From NCBI GenBank assembly GCA_000739515.1, contig DF820457.1, positions 214,065 to 268,889 of the forward strand: a stretch of DNA of 54,825 bases, given 5' to 3'. The first letter of the stretch is position 1, and the number at the start of each line of letters is the position of its first letter. The translations under genes were made by a program, and so were the position numbers. Below, one piece after another: positions 8,653-17,641 of this stretch. The DNA is from Candidatus Moduliflexus flocculans. Lineage in GTDB: Bacteria; Moduliflexota; Moduliflexia; Moduliflexales; Moduliflexaceae. A model generated the notes under the pieces. It did no database searches. It saw nothing but the letters and a program-made list of their open reading frames with translations, and had not been told where the DNA came from.

Positions 8653-9570
8653 TCATTCCTGCGCTTCTAAATAGCGCTCGGTTTCCAGGGCAGCCATGCA
8701 GCCCGTTCCGGCGGCGGTAATTGCCTGGCGGTATTTCGAATCTTGCACGTCCCCGGCGGCAAAGACGCCCGGAACGCTGGTGGCGGTGCTTTTTGGCTTG
8801 GTAATGATATATTTCTGTTCATCCAACTCGAGTTGACCTTCAAACAGCGCCGTATTCGGGGCATGGCCAATCGCGAGAAAGAAGCCGTCACAACGGAGAG
8901 CAGACACCTCGTTTGTCTTGACATTGCGCAAGCGGACCCCTTCGACTTTTTCCGCGCCGAGCACGTCTTCCACGACTGAATTCCAGACAAACGCGATTTT
9001 CGGATTTTTTAAAGCGCGTTCCTGCATGATTTTGGAGGCGCGGAGTTGATCGCGACGGTGGATGATAGAAACTTTTGATGCGAATTTCGTCAGGAAAATT
9101 GCTTCTTCCATCGCGGAATCGCCGCCGCCGACCATGGCGATCTCTTTCTCCCGATAGAAAAAGCCGTCGCAAGTCGCGCAGGTGGAAACGCCGCGTCCAA
9201 TCAGCCGTTTTTCGGACGGCAATCCTAACATTTTGGCATTTGCGCCTGTTGCAATGATGAGCGTTTTTGTTTCGTAGGTTTCACCATCTACGACCACTTG
9301 AAATGGGAGTTGCGACAGGTTGACGGATTCGACATCTTTTTGCACAAGCCGCGCCTGAAATCGTTTCGCCTGTTCGCGCATTCCAGACATTAAATCCGGC
9401 CCTTGAATCCCTTCTTCGAACCCTGGGAAATTTTCAATTTCCGTCGTTGTCATTAACTGTCCGCCGTATTGATAGCCTTCAAACACCATCGGATTCAAAT
9501 TCGCTCTGGCGGTGTAAATCGCTGCTGTCAGCCCTGCCGGGCCTGACCCGATAATAATAACATTTTCCAT
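8653..9570 (-). CDS. trxB: Thioredoxin reductase
   Basis: 305 residues from the ATG at 9570. TrxB is the NADPH- and FAD-dependent flavoenzyme that reduces thioredoxin. Visible are the FAD-binding 'VIIIGSGPAGLTAAIYTAR' at the N-terminus, the redox pair 'CATC' (Cys131, Cys134), the NADPH-binding 'MVGGGDSAMEEA' and the C-terminal 'GVFAAGDVQDSKYRQAITAAGTGCMAA'. I chose 9570 because family members begin a few residues before VIIIGSG; an upstream TTG at 9600 in the same frame is possible. Neither start has a good Shine-Dalgarno. Same strand as lipA but separated by a repeat. Confidence 0.96.
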   Translation of the reverse strand: MENVIIIGSGPAGLTAAIYTARANLNPMVFEGYQYGGQLMTTTEIENFPGFEEGIQGPDLMSGMREQAKRFQARLVQKDVESVNLSQLPFQVVVDGETYETKTLIIATGANAKMLGLPSEKRLIGRGVSTCATCDGFFYREKEIAMVGGGDSAMEEAIFLTKFASKVSIIHRRDQLRASKIMQERALKNPKIAFVWNSVVEDVLGAEKVEGVRLRNVKTNEVSALRCDGFFLAIGHAPNTALFEGQLELDEQKYIITKPKSTATSVPGVFAAGDVQDSKYRQAITAAGTGCMAALETERYLEAQE

Positions 9571-9864
9571 AGTTTTCGGAAGCGCAGACGCTACAAACAA
9601 GAACGTGGTTGCTCGCGATGTCTGCGCCCATCAATCCTGGTATTTCGGGATGAGCGCTGAACGCCCATGATAATTTCTCCCCCGTGCATGTCGGACGAAG
9701 GGGACTCCATCTGCTACAAACGGAGTTTGACTTGCTTTTTGAATGGATTGGAATGAAACAGGGCTTAGAATGTCAAGACATTTTCTTTCGGAACATGGAA
9801 GAACCCTAATGCAGATGGAATAAATAATTATAAATATTAACAAATGTTAGACGATAAAACATTT

Positions 9865-9929
9865 AAACATAATATATTAACGCTATATTATGTTTTATAG
9901 CATAAAAAAATTAAAAATAATTCTTGACA
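9865..9929 (+). promoter_or_regulatory. AT-rich palindrome followed by a -35-like TTGACA
   Basis: AAACATAATATA (9865-9876) and TATATTATGTTT (9884-9895) form a perfect 12-bp inverted repeat around TTAACGC. It is followed by an A/T tract and TTGACA at 9924-9929. No good -10 is found at 16-18 bases, so promoter activity is uncertain. It could be a regulator site plus an UP-like element for an unannotated transcript. Confidence 0.35.
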
Positions 9930-9979
9930 AAAAACGTTTGTTAGGTAGTCTGTATTCATACTTAAAAAGTAACATTCAT

Positions 9980-10040
9980 CTATACACTGTTTCAGGGATT
10001 TTAAAGAAGACTTTGTAAAAATAACTGAATCAGTGTATAG
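9980..10040. repeat. 16-bp inverted repeat, 29-base loop
   Basis: CTATACACTGTTTCAG (9980-9995) pairs with CTGAATCAGTGTATAG (10025-10040) at 15 of 16 positions. It may be a transcribed hairpin just downstream of the TTGACA at 9924, or the ends of a very short mobile element. Confidence 0.6.
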
Positions 10041-10592
10041 CGCAAAATACAGTCATCGTGGTCTTGTATCATTCACGATCTGGTTTATCGAGATGGCAGG
10101 AGCATTTAAATGAATGCCTCTGCTGGTTGATTTGACGATGACAAGGGAGGCGATAAGGCTTTTTAGAGGAAGCATGGAGCAAGTTTCGGCCAGGAGATAT
10201 TGGATATAGAGCGATAAACGTTCGCTTGAATTGCGGACATAAGGCTATCCACGAGGAATTGGCCTGGTAACGGTCTCTTATTTGGTATCTTTTGTGTCCT
10301 AATAGTTGCTGGAACGTACCTGTATGAATTTATTTCAGGCACATATTTCAAAACATGAGGCCATTGAACATGGGCGTTCCGGGGCGCGCAGGAGGAAGAT
10401 TGCGACAGACAATGATGGATTCTTGACGACAGGTCGAGAGAATCAGCGCTTTCTCACCAATAAATACTATGATTATAACTCATGCAGTTTTACAGGATTT
10501 GTTGTTTTTCTGGAGCGCACTCATATAAAAAGCGCATCGAGGATTGATATGCCGCAACGAAAGAGCGCTCCAGAACTCTTTCCCATCATTGC

Positions 10593-10925
10593 TTACTCAT
10601 CTGCCCAGAATCGCGCATAAAAGGCAATCAGAGTGGCCGCCGGCAGCCATTCCGTAAACGGCAACATGCAATACAAACCGGCGAATAAAGCTCCGAGCAG
10701 GCGCTTCCACATTGGCATTCGATAGCAGGAACAGACCCAATAGCCCACAGGACACCCCAAAATCAAGCCGAAATACACGCCAATCGGCCCAAAACTGAAA
10801 AAATCTACGGCATCAAGCACTAACGGCGGAATAATCGGCCAGACTGCTTTTTTGAGACGCTGCCAAAGCCTGTCCCCAAATGATGGATAGGGTTCGGTGA
10901 TATCGTGCTCAAAAAATGAATCCAT
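10593..10925 (-). CDS. Small membrane protein, hypothetical
   Basis: 110 residues. After a charged N-terminus ('FEHDITEPYPSFGDRLWQRLKK') come about three hydrophobic segments: 'AVWPIIPPLVLDAVDFFSFGPIGVYFGLILGCPVGYWV', 'RLLGALFAGLYCMLPF' and 'LPAATLIAFYARFW'. It is probably an inner-membrane protein. The start ATG at 10925 is supported by AGGGGGA 8 bases upstream. Codon use and the strong ribosome binding site favour a real gene. I recognise no family. Confidence 0.65.
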   Translation of the reverse strand: MDSFFEHDITEPYPSFGDRLWQRLKKAVWPIIPPLVLDAVDFFSFGPIGVYFGLILGCPVGYWVCSCYRMPMWKRLLGALFAGLYCMLPFTEWLPAATLIAFYARFWADE

Positions 10926-11238
10926 AGATACATCCCCCTCTTTTTCGATATTGGTCTTCTGGTAAAAATTTCAGAGTTTCCCTTGACAAAACTTTTTGCC
11001 ATTACACAGCGTCTTCTCAACGTTCTCACGTCACTTTTGCAGAATAGAAACAATTGGCATGTTTATCGGATAATGTTTTCATCTTTTGAAGAATGTCAAA
11101 ATAACAGGAAACCGGCAAAAATTTTCGAGGGACTGAAATGAGCATTATTCGAAAAATCTGGTACGACAGAGCGCATGTTGAAGGATGTTTCGTCGTGTCG
11201 AAGCATCGCTTGAAGATTGCCCTCTTGGATGTTGCGGT
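10926..11238. other. Intergenic stretch, nothing supported
   Basis: No gene or clear signal is seen between the small membrane protein and the next small ORF. A TTGACA occurs at 10983-10988 (+), but no -10 follows at a usable distance. Confidence 0.5.
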
Positions 11239-11490
11239 ATGGCACAACTCGGAATATTAGGTTCAATATTAGCGCAGGCAGCGAAAAACTCAGAATCCAC
11301 AGTCGCGGCCTTAATCACCTCACAACAAGAAACTATCGAAAAAGAAGTGACTCCTCAAAAACCTGACCTGCAAAAAATCCCCGGGAAAGGCGACGGCCGC
11401 AAACATTCAAAACGTCCTCGTAAACCATCGAGACGTCCGCCACAGGAGACACCTTCAAACGAATCACCCACGACGCCGACCGAGGCATAA
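11239..11490 (+). CDS. Hypothetical small protein with basic Pro-rich tail
   Basis: 83 residues from the ATG at 11239 (an in-frame ATG at 11185 would give 101). The N-terminal part 'MAQLGILGSILAQAAKNSES' is mildly hydrophobic, and the second half is rich in K, R, P, S and T ('KHSKRPRKPSRRPPQETP'), likely disordered. The Shine-Dalgarno is weak for both starts. A short hairpin (CCAACAGATGCCTTCTGTTGG, at about 11527) follows. It may be a genuine small protein or a chance ORF; no family recognised. Confidence 0.38.
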   Translation: MAQLGILGSILAQAAKNSESTVAALITSQQETIEKEVTPQKPDLQKIPGKGDGRKHSKRPRKPSRRPPQETPSNESPTTPTEA

Positions 11491-11724
11491 CAGCGCAAGC
11501 GAGCTGGAACTGGCGTCCTTCTTTTTCCAACAGATGCCTTCTGTTGGAGAGATGGAAAAATTCTCTCGCTGTCGTTTTCCTTTTTCTGAAAATTGAGGAT
11601 ATTTTGATTGACTTTCGTGAAGGCGAATCCTATATAGAAACAAGAATACAAGGATATTCAAGCCTCCTGAGCCTGTCGAACAGGTGAAGATTGGCAGAAC
11701 AACAACATCTCACAAGGAGTTTGT

Positions 11725-11952
11725 ATGTTAAAAGAACGAGTTGAACAGGTGATCGAGCAAAAAGTGCGCCCGGCATTACAGCGGGACGGGGGAAATATCG
11801 AATTGGTGGATGTGGATGACGCGGGCGTGGTGCAGGTGCGGCTGCGTGGCGCATGCGCGGGATGTCCCGGCGCGATGATGACGTTGCAGTTCGGCGTCCA
11901 GCGCATTTTGCAGCAAGAAATTCAGGAAGTCACAAAGGTTGTTCCGGTCTGA
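11725..11952 (+). CDS. NifU-like C-terminal domain protein (Fe-S scaffold)
   Basis: 75 residues, essentially a complete NifU C-terminal domain. 'VRPALQRDGGNIELVDVD' and 'VRLRGACAGCPGAMMTLQ' are the family signatures; the C-x2-C pair binds an iron-sulfur cluster held between two subunits. Members act as carriers in Fe-S cluster delivery. AAGGAG precedes the ATG by 8 bases. A small hairpin separates it from clpC. Clients here are unknown; LipA and the AKR in this window both need Fe-S clusters. Confidence 0.93.
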   Translation: MLKERVEQVIEQKVRPALQRDGGNIELVDVDDAGVVQVRLRGACAGCPGAMMTLQFGVQRILQQEIQEVTKVVPV

Positions 11953-11965
11953 AACACGCATAACG

Positions 11966-11994
11966 CTGTCAGATGCGGTTAACGTGTCTGACAG
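11966..11994. repeat. CTGTCAGA hairpin between nifU-like gene and clpC
   Basis: CTGTCAGA (11966-11973) and TCTGACAG (11987-11994) form an 8-bp stem. The same core recurs in the hairpins at 26215-26305, 31534-31570 and 35161-35188. It may attenuate readthrough into clpC. Confidence 0.5.
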
Positions 11995-12024
11995 TTCACA
12001 TAGAGCATTAAAGGACGACGATAT

Positions 12025-14490
12025 ATGTTTGATCGGTTCACAGAACGGGCGCGGCGGACGATTATGACCGCCAAAGAAGAAGCGTTGCGTTTTCGTCACA
12101 GCGCATTGGATTGCGAACATATCTTGCTGGGCGCGATGCATGATGAAAAAGGGGTCGGAATGCATGCCCTGCAACGACTGCATGTAGATTTAAACGACCT
12201 GCGCGCCGACTTGGAATATCGTATGCCCATCGGGACGCTGAAAAGCCGCGTCACCGATATCCCGTTCACCCCCACCGCCAAAGAAGTCTTGCGCCTTGCC
12301 CTCGAACTTTCTCGACAATTAGGGCATAATTACGTTGGAACGGAACATTTATTATTAGGCATTTTGCGCGAGGATGGTAATTTGGCCTCGCTGATGCTTC
12401 GCGAATACGGCGTCACGGAAGAGGCACTGACTGCGCAGATTCTTGAGCTATTAGGGGAAAATCGTTCTGAAAAACAGAAGAAAAAAAACGAATCGAAAAC
12501 ACTGAAGCAATTCAGCACCGATTTGACGCAGCTTGCTGCCGAAGGCAAAATCGATCCCGTCATTGGCCGAAATGCCGAAATCGGTCGCGTCATTCAAATC
12601 CTGAGCCGCCGCACCAAAAATAATCCGATTTTATTAGGTGAACCCGGAGTCGGCAAAACTGCGATTGTCGAGGGGTTAGCGCAGCGCATCATCAGCGGAG
12701 ACGCGCCGGAAATTTTGCATGACAAAAAAGTGATCATGCTCGATCTTGCAAGCGTTGTCGCCGGAACGATGTATCGCGGGCAGTTTGAAGAGCGGCTGAA
12801 AGCGATTATGAAAGAGTTGGTGGCCTCTGATCGCCAGATTATCGTCTTTATTGACGAAATTCACACGCTGATGGGGGCAGGCTCGGCCTCTGGCTCGCTC
12901 GACGCGTCCAGCATGTTGAAACCTGCGCTGTCTCGCGGCGAAATTCAATGTATCGGCGCGACTACGCTGGACGAATACCGCAAATATGTTGAAAAAGACG
13001 GGGCGCTCGCCCGACGCTTTCAGCCTGTCCATGTTGTTCCGCCGAGCGTGGATGACACGATCAATATTCTGCAAGGCTTGCGGGCAACATACGAAAATTA
13101 TCACCATGTCCGCATTCCCGACACCAGCATCCGGCTTGCTGTGCGTCTGGCCGGGCAATACATTACTGATCGTTTTTTCCCGGACAAAGCGATTGATGTG
13201 ATTGATGAAGCGAGTTCCCTGCGGAAATTGCAAGGCTATCGCTATCCGGCAGAACTGATGCGGGCAGAAGCGCTGCTGAAAGATATTGCGGAAAAAAAAG
13301 ATGAGGCGATCTGGGCGCAGGATTTTCAGGAAGCGTCGGAATTGCGCGACCGCGAGCGCATCGTGAGAAAAAGCCTGGAAACCGTTCGAAATTTATGGCA
13401 GCAGCAACAAGAGGAAGAGACACCATTTGTCAGCGAAGAGGACGTGGCGCATGTTGTCTCCAAATGGACGGGAATTCCGCTGACCAAAATCGAAGAAAGC
13501 GAGACCGCCAAACTGTTGCGCATGGAAGCCGAGCTTCACGAACGGGTAATCGGACAGGAAGAAGCGATTGATGCCGTCTCACGCGCCATCAGGCGCTCGC
13601 GCACGGGCATTAAAAATATCAAGCGTCCGGTGGGAACGTTCATCTTTCTTGGCCCGACTGGCGTGGGGAAGACCGAATTGGCGAAAGCGCTGGCGCAATA
13701 TCTTTTCGGCCTCGAAAGCGCGCTGATTCGCATTGATATGTCGGAATATATGGAACGCCACGCCGTGTCACGCCTGATCGGCGCTCCGCCCGGCTATATC
13801 GGCTACGACGAAGGCGGGCAGTTGACCGAAAAAGTGCGGCGTAATCCGTATTCGATTATTCTGTTTGATGAAATCGAAAAGGCGCATCCTGATGTCTTCA
13901 ATATTTTGCTGCAAATCATGGATGACGGCCAGTTGACCGATAATTACGGGCGCGTGGTGGATTTTAAAAATACGATTATCATCATGACCTCCAATGTCGG
14001 CGCGAAAATGTTGCAAAAGCAGACGCATCTCGGATTTCGGCAGGCGAGCGCCGCCGCCGATTATCAGCAGATGAAAGACCTTGCGACTGGCGAATTGAAA
14101 CGAGTGTTTAACCCTGAATTTCTGAACCGCATTGACGACATCATCACGTTCCATTCCCTGACGCTTGAACATATCCGGCAGATAGTTGACATCATGATTC
14201 GCGAAGTAAATGCGCAACTGCGCGAAAAAAACTTGACAGTAATCCTCGATGATGAAGTAAAAACCTATTTAGCCGAGAACGGGTACGATCAAGCCTACGG
14301 AGCGCGTCCGTTGCGGCGTTTGATTCAAAGTTCGATTGAAGACATGCTTGCTGAAGAAATGCTCAGCAATCGCCTGACAGGGTATGAAAAAATTCGGATT
14401 ATTTTAGATGAACGGGGCGTAATCGGATATATTCCGTTGATTCCAGAAGAAATTGAATTTGAACCGTTCATGCTCACAGAAGTGCTGTGA
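12025..14490 (+). CDS. clpC: ATP-dependent Clp protease ATP-binding subunit ClpC
   Basis: 821 residues. ClpC is an AAA+ unfoldase that feeds proteins to the ClpP peptidase in the cytosol. Seen in order: two Clp N-terminal repeats (residues 1-145), first AAA+ domain with Walker A 'GEPGVGKT' (205-212), an M-domain with a UVR-like stretch ('[14 protein letters not shown]', near 435-450) typical of ClpC rather than ClpA or ClpB, and second AAA+ domain with Walker A 'GPTGVGKT' (543-550). '[12 protein letters not shown]' and '[10 protein letters not shown]' confirm the second domain. AAAGGA precedes the start. No adaptor genes (mcsA, mcsB, ctsR) adjoin it; rpsU follows. Confidence 0.97.
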   Translation: MFDRFTERARRTIMTAKEEALRFRHSALDCEHILLGAMHDEKGVGMHALQRLHVDLNDLRADLEYRMPIGTLKSRVTDIPFTPTAKEVLRLALELSRQLGHNYVGTEHLLLGILREDGNLASLMLREYGVTEEALTAQILELLGENRSEKQKKKNESKTLKQFSTDLTQLAAEGKIDPVIGRNAEIGRVIQILSRRTKNNPILLGEPGVGKTAIVEGLAQRIISGDAPEILHDKKVIMLDLASVVAGTMYRGQFEERLKAIMKELVASDRQIIVFIDEIHTLMGAGSASGSLDASSMLKPALSRGEIQCIGATTLDEYRKYVEKDGALARRFQPVHVVPPSVDDTINILQGLRATYENYHHVRIPDTSIRLAVRLAGQYITDRFFPDKAIDVIDEASSLRKLQGYRYPAELMRAEALLKDIAEKKDEAIWAQDFQEASELRDRERIVRKSLETVRNLWQQQQEEETPFVSEEDVAHVVSKWTGIPLTKIEESETAKLLRMEAELHERVIGQEEAIDAVSRAIRRSRTGIKNIKRPVGTFIFLGPTGVGKTELAKALAQYLFGLESALIRIDMSEYMERHAVSRLIGAPPGYIGYDEGGQLTEKVRRNPYSIILFDEIEKAHPDVFNILLQIMDDGQLTDNYGRVVDFKNTIIIMTSNVGAKMLQKQTHLGFRQASAAADYQQMKDLATGELKRVFNPEFLNRIDDIITFHSLTLEHIRQIVDIMIREVNAQLREKNLTVILDDEVKTYLAENGYDQAYGARPLRRLIQSSIEDMLAEEMLSNRLTGYEKIRIILDERGVIGYIPLIPEEIEFEPFMLTEVL

Positions 14491-14549
14491 GAATATAAAA
14501 ATTTTTAGGCAGCAAACGTTATTCAGTACAGGGGGAGGTGACTGTTGAT

Positions 14550-14735
14550 ATGAGAAAGGTGCAAGTCGAAGTGACGGTGGATGGTGATATTAATAAAGCC
14601 CTTTACATTTTGAGAAATAAATTCAATAAAGAAGGCTTGAAAAACGAAATTACCAAAAGTCGGTTCTATGAAAAACCGAGCGAAGCCCGTAGAAGAAAAG
14701 CGATGAAATTGCAGCGGAAATTCAGAAGTTCCTGA
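14550..14735 (+). CDS. rpsU: Small ribosomal subunit protein bS21
   Basis: 61 residues. bS21 is a late-assembling protein of the 30S subunit near the anti-Shine-Dalgarno region. 'NINKALYILRNKF'-type sequence (here 'DINKALYILRNKFNKEGL') followed by 'RFYEKPSEARRRKAMKLQRK' is diagnostic. GGGGGAGG lies 11 bases before ATG 14550; the GTG at 14538 overlaps that Shine-Dalgarno and is not preferred. A strong terminator follows at 14755. Confidence 0.95.
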   Translation: MRKVQVEVTVDGDINKALYILRNKFNKEGLKNEITKSRFYEKPSEARRRKAMKLQRKFRSS

Positions 14736-14754
14736 TTTTCGCGCAGTATGTAGT

Positions 14755-14806
14755 AAACACACACACCTCCGGCGCAGCAGATCGCGTCAGGAGGTGTGTG
14801 TGTTTT
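14755..14806 (+). terminator. Rho-independent terminator of rpsU
   Basis: AAACACACACACCTCC (14755-14770) pairs perfectly with GGAGGTGTGTGTGTTT (14790-14805): a 16-bp stem with a short T-run, 20 bases after the rpsU stop. It is immediately followed by the left end of an insertion element at 14810. Confidence 0.85.
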
Positions 14807-14813
14807 AACTGTA

Positions 14814-14842
14814 TTGACACAAAAGATTATAGGACATATATT
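14814..14842 (+). promoter_or_regulatory. Sigma70-like promoter inside the IS left end
   Basis: TTGACA (14814-14819), a 17-base spacer and TATATT (14837-14842) lie just before the transposase start; GGAGG follows 8 bases before the ATG at 14864. The signals are intact although the transposase is not. Confidence 0.75.
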
Positions 14843-14863
14843 GGCAGTGAGGAGGAAAAAATT

Positions 14864-15671
14864 ATGCATCTCCATGCCAATGCCAAATTAACGATGAAAC
14901 AACGTCAAGAAACCCGTCGTCTCCATTGCGAGGAGCGAATCAGTATTCGTCGGTTAGCGACGCAGTTTCAGGTGACGCGAGCCACCATCGAAAAATGGGG
15001 GCGGCGTGAATCATCGCACGACAAGAGTTCCGCGCCACATCATCCGCGAACGGTGATTACCGACGCCTACCAATCAATGGTGTTAGTTTTTGATTGCCCT
15101 CCCAGCCGGGAGGTTGTATCCTGGTCGTGTCACCGAAACATCAGGAAAAACACGCTCAAACACGGAGGGCATCTCATGACAACACTCGATGTTATCAGGG
15201 ACGGGAACCCGGGCATTTTACCGCTGGCTTCACGAGAATTGGTAGAAGGAATTTCCCTCGCTGCCTCACCGGACACGGTTGTTTCGGCTGTTCACCACCC
15301 ATCACGCCTTGAGTGCCCGCTTCCTGGCCGAGCCATCAGTCATCCATCTGCGGACGCGCATGACATCCGCTGAAATTTGTCTGGACGCCACGTCCCCAAC
15401 TGTAGCTGGGGTCTTGCGGCGAGCGTGTGATCGCCTCCCCCCCCTTTTTCTCATCATGACGGACAATGCGATGACGTTCACGATGCGCTATACCCCGCAT
15501 CCGAGGCGACGAACGGCGTTTCAAAAGCAGGCCGACGCGTTTGGGATCACGCACGGCATCATTGCCAGTCGTTCTCCTTGGCAAAATGGCTGTATTGAGC
15601 GAAGCCATCGCACAGACAATTAGGAGTATCGTCTTTATGCGATCACACATAGTCTTGGGAATGTCTTATAA
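14864..15671 (+). pseudogene. IS481-type transposase, frameshifted
   Basis: The first ~65 codons read as an IS481-type N-terminal helix-turn-helix: 'MHLHANAKLTMKQRQETRRL', 'SIRRLATQFQVTRATIEKW', 'SSAPHHPRTVIT'. The frame then loses similarity. In another frame, 15457-15620 encode the catalytic core end, 'LIMTDNAMTFTMRYT', 'TAFQKQADAFGITHGI' and 'SPWQNGCIERSHRTDN', containing the second Asp and the Glu of the DDE triad. A TAG at 15621 interrupts the expected continuation, and the frame goes on 'EYRLYAITHSLGNVL' to 15671. At least one frameshift, an internal loss and one nonsense change make it non-functional. Confidence 0.85.
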
Positions 15672-15788
15672 CGTTCTGTGTCATTACAACTGATCGCTCA
15701 CGGTCTGTTCAACAGTCAGATATTCTTCGAAACGCTTGATTTTTTCTAATGTTGTCAGCGCAGACATGACATGCTCTTTTATAAGAAG

Positions 15789-15822
15789 CGTTGTATTGGC
15801 GCGAATATACGCCAATACAACG
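15789..15822. terminator. 13-bp hairpin downstream of ackA
   Basis: CGTTGTATTGGCG and CGCCAATACAACG form a perfect 13-bp stem with an 8-base loop, about 50 bases beyond the ackA stop. No U-run follows on the ackA side, so termination is plausible rather than shown. Confidence 0.5.
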
Positions 15823-15870
15823 GTTTAACAACCTTCGAGCGCGCTTGCCAGCAGCGGTGGAAAGCGCCCA

Positions 15871-17070
15871 TTATGCTGAACGAACGAGTTGCATCGTATC
15901 TCTGGCGATCATCAATTCTTCATCGGTCGGAATCACCCAAATCCTGATCTTCGATTCCGCGGCGCTGATCTCGTGTTCTCCGCCTCTTACGGCGTTGCGC
16001 TCCTGATCAAACACCGCGCCGAGGCAGGTCAAATTCTGGCAGATTTGTTCCAGCATCGCCGGATTATTCTCGCCGACTCCTGCCGTAAACACCAAGGCAT
16101 CCAATCCGTTCATGGCGACGGTGTATGCGCCGATATACTTGCGAATTCGGTGAACATACATCTCCATCGCCAATTTTGCGCGATCGTCGCCGCTCTCGAT
16201 CCCCTTGACAATGTCGCGCATATCGCTGCTCATGCCGGTAATTCCCACCAGGCCGCTGTGCTTGTTCAGCATGGCGTCCACTTCGCGGATGGTCAGTTCT
16301 TCTTTCCCCATCAAAAACGGAATGATTGCCGGGTCAATGTCGCCGCAGCGCGTTCCCATGATCAGCCCTTCTAATGGCGTAAAGCCCATGCTGGTTTCCA
16401 CCGACTTGCCGCCGTCAATCGCGGCGATGCTGGCGCCGTTGCCGAGATGGCAGGTGATGATTTTCAGCGAGGCAATGTCTTTCTGCATTAACGCCGCAGC
16501 CCGATTGGCGACAAATTTATGCGACGTGCCATGAAAGCCATAGCGCCGGACTTTATAGCGTTGATAGAGGTCGTAGGGGAGCGCGTACAGATAGGCGTAG
16601 CGCGGGATCGTGGCATGAAACGCAGTATCGAACACCGTCACTTGCGGCACGTTCGGAAGCGTGGCCTCGACCGCGAGAATCCCTTTTAAATGCGCCGGAT
16701 TATGCAGCGGAGCGAGATCAAAATATTCGGTAATCGCGTCTTTGACTTCTTCATCCACCAGCGTGGCGGCGGTAAATTTTTCGCCGCCATGCACGACGCG
16801 ATGCCCGACGGCTTCAATCTCTTCGATGCGCGAAATCACGCCATGTTTCGGATGTGTCAGCGCGTCTGAAATGACCTTAATCGCCGCCGTATGCTCGAAG
16901 AGCGGCTGCACCGCGCGATATTGCTCTTTGCCGGTCGGGCGATGGGTCAAGATCGCATCCGACATTCCGATCCGCTCCACCAGCCCTTTTGCCAGCACAG
17001 ATTCATCGGTCATGTCGAAGAGTTGATATTTTGCTGAAGAACTGCCGCAATTCAACACTAAAATTTTCAT
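15871..17070 (-). CDS. ackA: Acetate kinase
   Basis: 399 residues, the normal length. AckA converts acetyl phosphate and ADP to acetate and ATP in fermentative overflow, and can run in reverse. Signatures: 'MKILVLNCGSSSAKYQLFD' at the N-terminus, 'GHRVVHGGEKF' (substrate Arg), 'YGFHGTSHKFV' (catalytic His) and 'GLIMGTRCGDIDP'. 'VFTAGVGENNP' is the adenosine-binding end. AGGAGGAG lies close before the ATG. The usual partner pta is not adjacent. It indicates acetate metabolism through acetyl phosphate. Confidence 0.97.
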   Translation of the reverse strand: MKILVLNCGSSSAKYQLFDMTDESVLAKGLVERIGMSDAILTHRPTGKEQYRAVQPLFEHTAAIKVISDALTHPKHGVISRIEEIEAVGHRVVHGGEKFTAATLVDEEVKDAITEYFDLAPLHNPAHLKGILAVEATLPNVPQVTVFDTAFHATIPRYAYLYALPYDLYQRYKVRRYGFHGTSHKFVANRAAALMQKDIASLKIITCHLGNGASIAAIDGGKSVETSMGFTPLEGLIMGTRCGDIDPAIIPFLMGKEELTIREVDAMLNKHSGLVGITGMSSDMRDIVKGIESGDDRAKLAMEMYVHRIRKYIGAYTVAMNGLDALVFTAGVGENNPAMLEQICQNLTCLGAVFDQERNAVRGGEHEISAAESKIRIWVIPTDEELMIARDTMQLVRSA

Positions 17071-17641
17071 CTGTTCTCCTCCTCTGTTCGATTACGCGCA
17101 TTTGAGAGCCTTGTTCGGCGCATTCAATCCAATCAGGGTTCTCCGCTTGTCTTAATCATGGCTCATTATTCACGCTCCCGATCTTGCTTATAACTCTCCC
17201 GTGAAAATCGAATATTCGTGCGCTGTGGCGTAGGTCGAAACTTCAGTTTCGACCTGCCTGGATCGCTCCACTGAAAATCGAATTTTCATGCGCTGAAGTT
17301 ACAGGTCGAGACTCCTTATGATACTCTACATGAACAACCCCTATCAAAACCGCCAAGAAAACGCCAGTTATTTTTTTGAAAATATCGGCTGTCGCTCATT
17401 TTCTTCCGATAACAAAAGTCTGATAGACGCTATCATTGCCAGAAAAATAATTGACAACTTCATTGTCTTGCCGTATATTATGTCAGAGAAGGAGATTCTG
17501 GCATTCCTCAGGTTGCGATGTTATGCCAATTGCCCTTGAAAAGATCAGGTTAGCGCTGTGCGTCGGTCAGTTTCGCCCTGCAATACAGGCAATTGGCATT
17601 ATTATGAACGCAGAGTCATGTGAGAGCAAGGAGGGAAAGAT
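17071..17641. other. Intergenic region with repeats and a promoter
   Basis: Holds a direct repeat of about 24 bases (TGAAAATCGAATATTCGTGC at 17202 and a near copy at 17272, 70 bases apart), a palindrome AGGTCGAAACT/AGTTTCGACCT (17232-17255), and the promoter at 17451. In the leader after it, ATGCCAATTGCC (17523-17534) and GGCAATTGGCAT (17588-17599) form a perfect 12-bp inverted repeat. The ORF 17318-17539 overlaps the promoter and is not called. Confidence 0.65.
17451..17479 (+). promoter_or_regulatory. Sigma70-like promoter for the kinase-BON gene
   Basis: TTGACA (17451-17456), 17-base spacer, TATATT (17474-17479). It would give a leader of about 155 bases containing a 12-bp inverted repeat, a possible regulatory structure. 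Confidence 0.75.

Larger units (their letters stand above)
9571..10592. other. Long intergenic region without a supported gene
   Basis: About 1 kb lies between trxB and a small membrane protein gene. The only ORF of any size (10306-10620, +) has atypical composition, no ribosome binding site and overlaps the next gene, so it is not called. The stretch 9790-9960 is very AT-rich. A promoter-like TTGACA and two inverted repeats are listed separately. Repeated GCAGGAGCATTT-like pairing occurs near 10097-10125. Confidence 0.6.
14810..15688 (+). mobile_element. Decayed IS481-like insertion element
   Basis: Left end TGTATTGACACAAAAGATTA... (from 14810) and the reverse complement of the right end, TGTAATGACACAGAACGTTA (ending at 15688), agree at about 23 of 29 positions and are taken as terminal inverted repeats. 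Between them lies a broken transposase with IS481-type sequence. At 879 bp it is shorter than intact relatives (about 1 kb), so it has lost internal DNA. No clear target duplication is seen. The right end is identical over 20 bases to the left ends of the MITEs at 26215 and 42096. Confidence 0.8.

Noticed and set aside
10306..10620. 104-codon ORF on the + strand
   Set aside because: Starts with TTG without a ribosome binding site, has atypical composition and overlaps the 3' end of the better supported minus-strand membrane gene.
10983..11011. TTGACA as a promoter
   Set aside because: No -10-like hexamer at 16-18 bases.
14864..15623. Two separate functional proteins
   Set aside because: Both are fragments of one IS481-type transposase split by frameshift, between matching inverted ends.
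17318..17539. 73-codon ORF upstream of the kinase-BON gene
   Set aside because: It runs across the strong promoter at 17451-17479 and has no Shine-Dalgarno or recognisable sequence.
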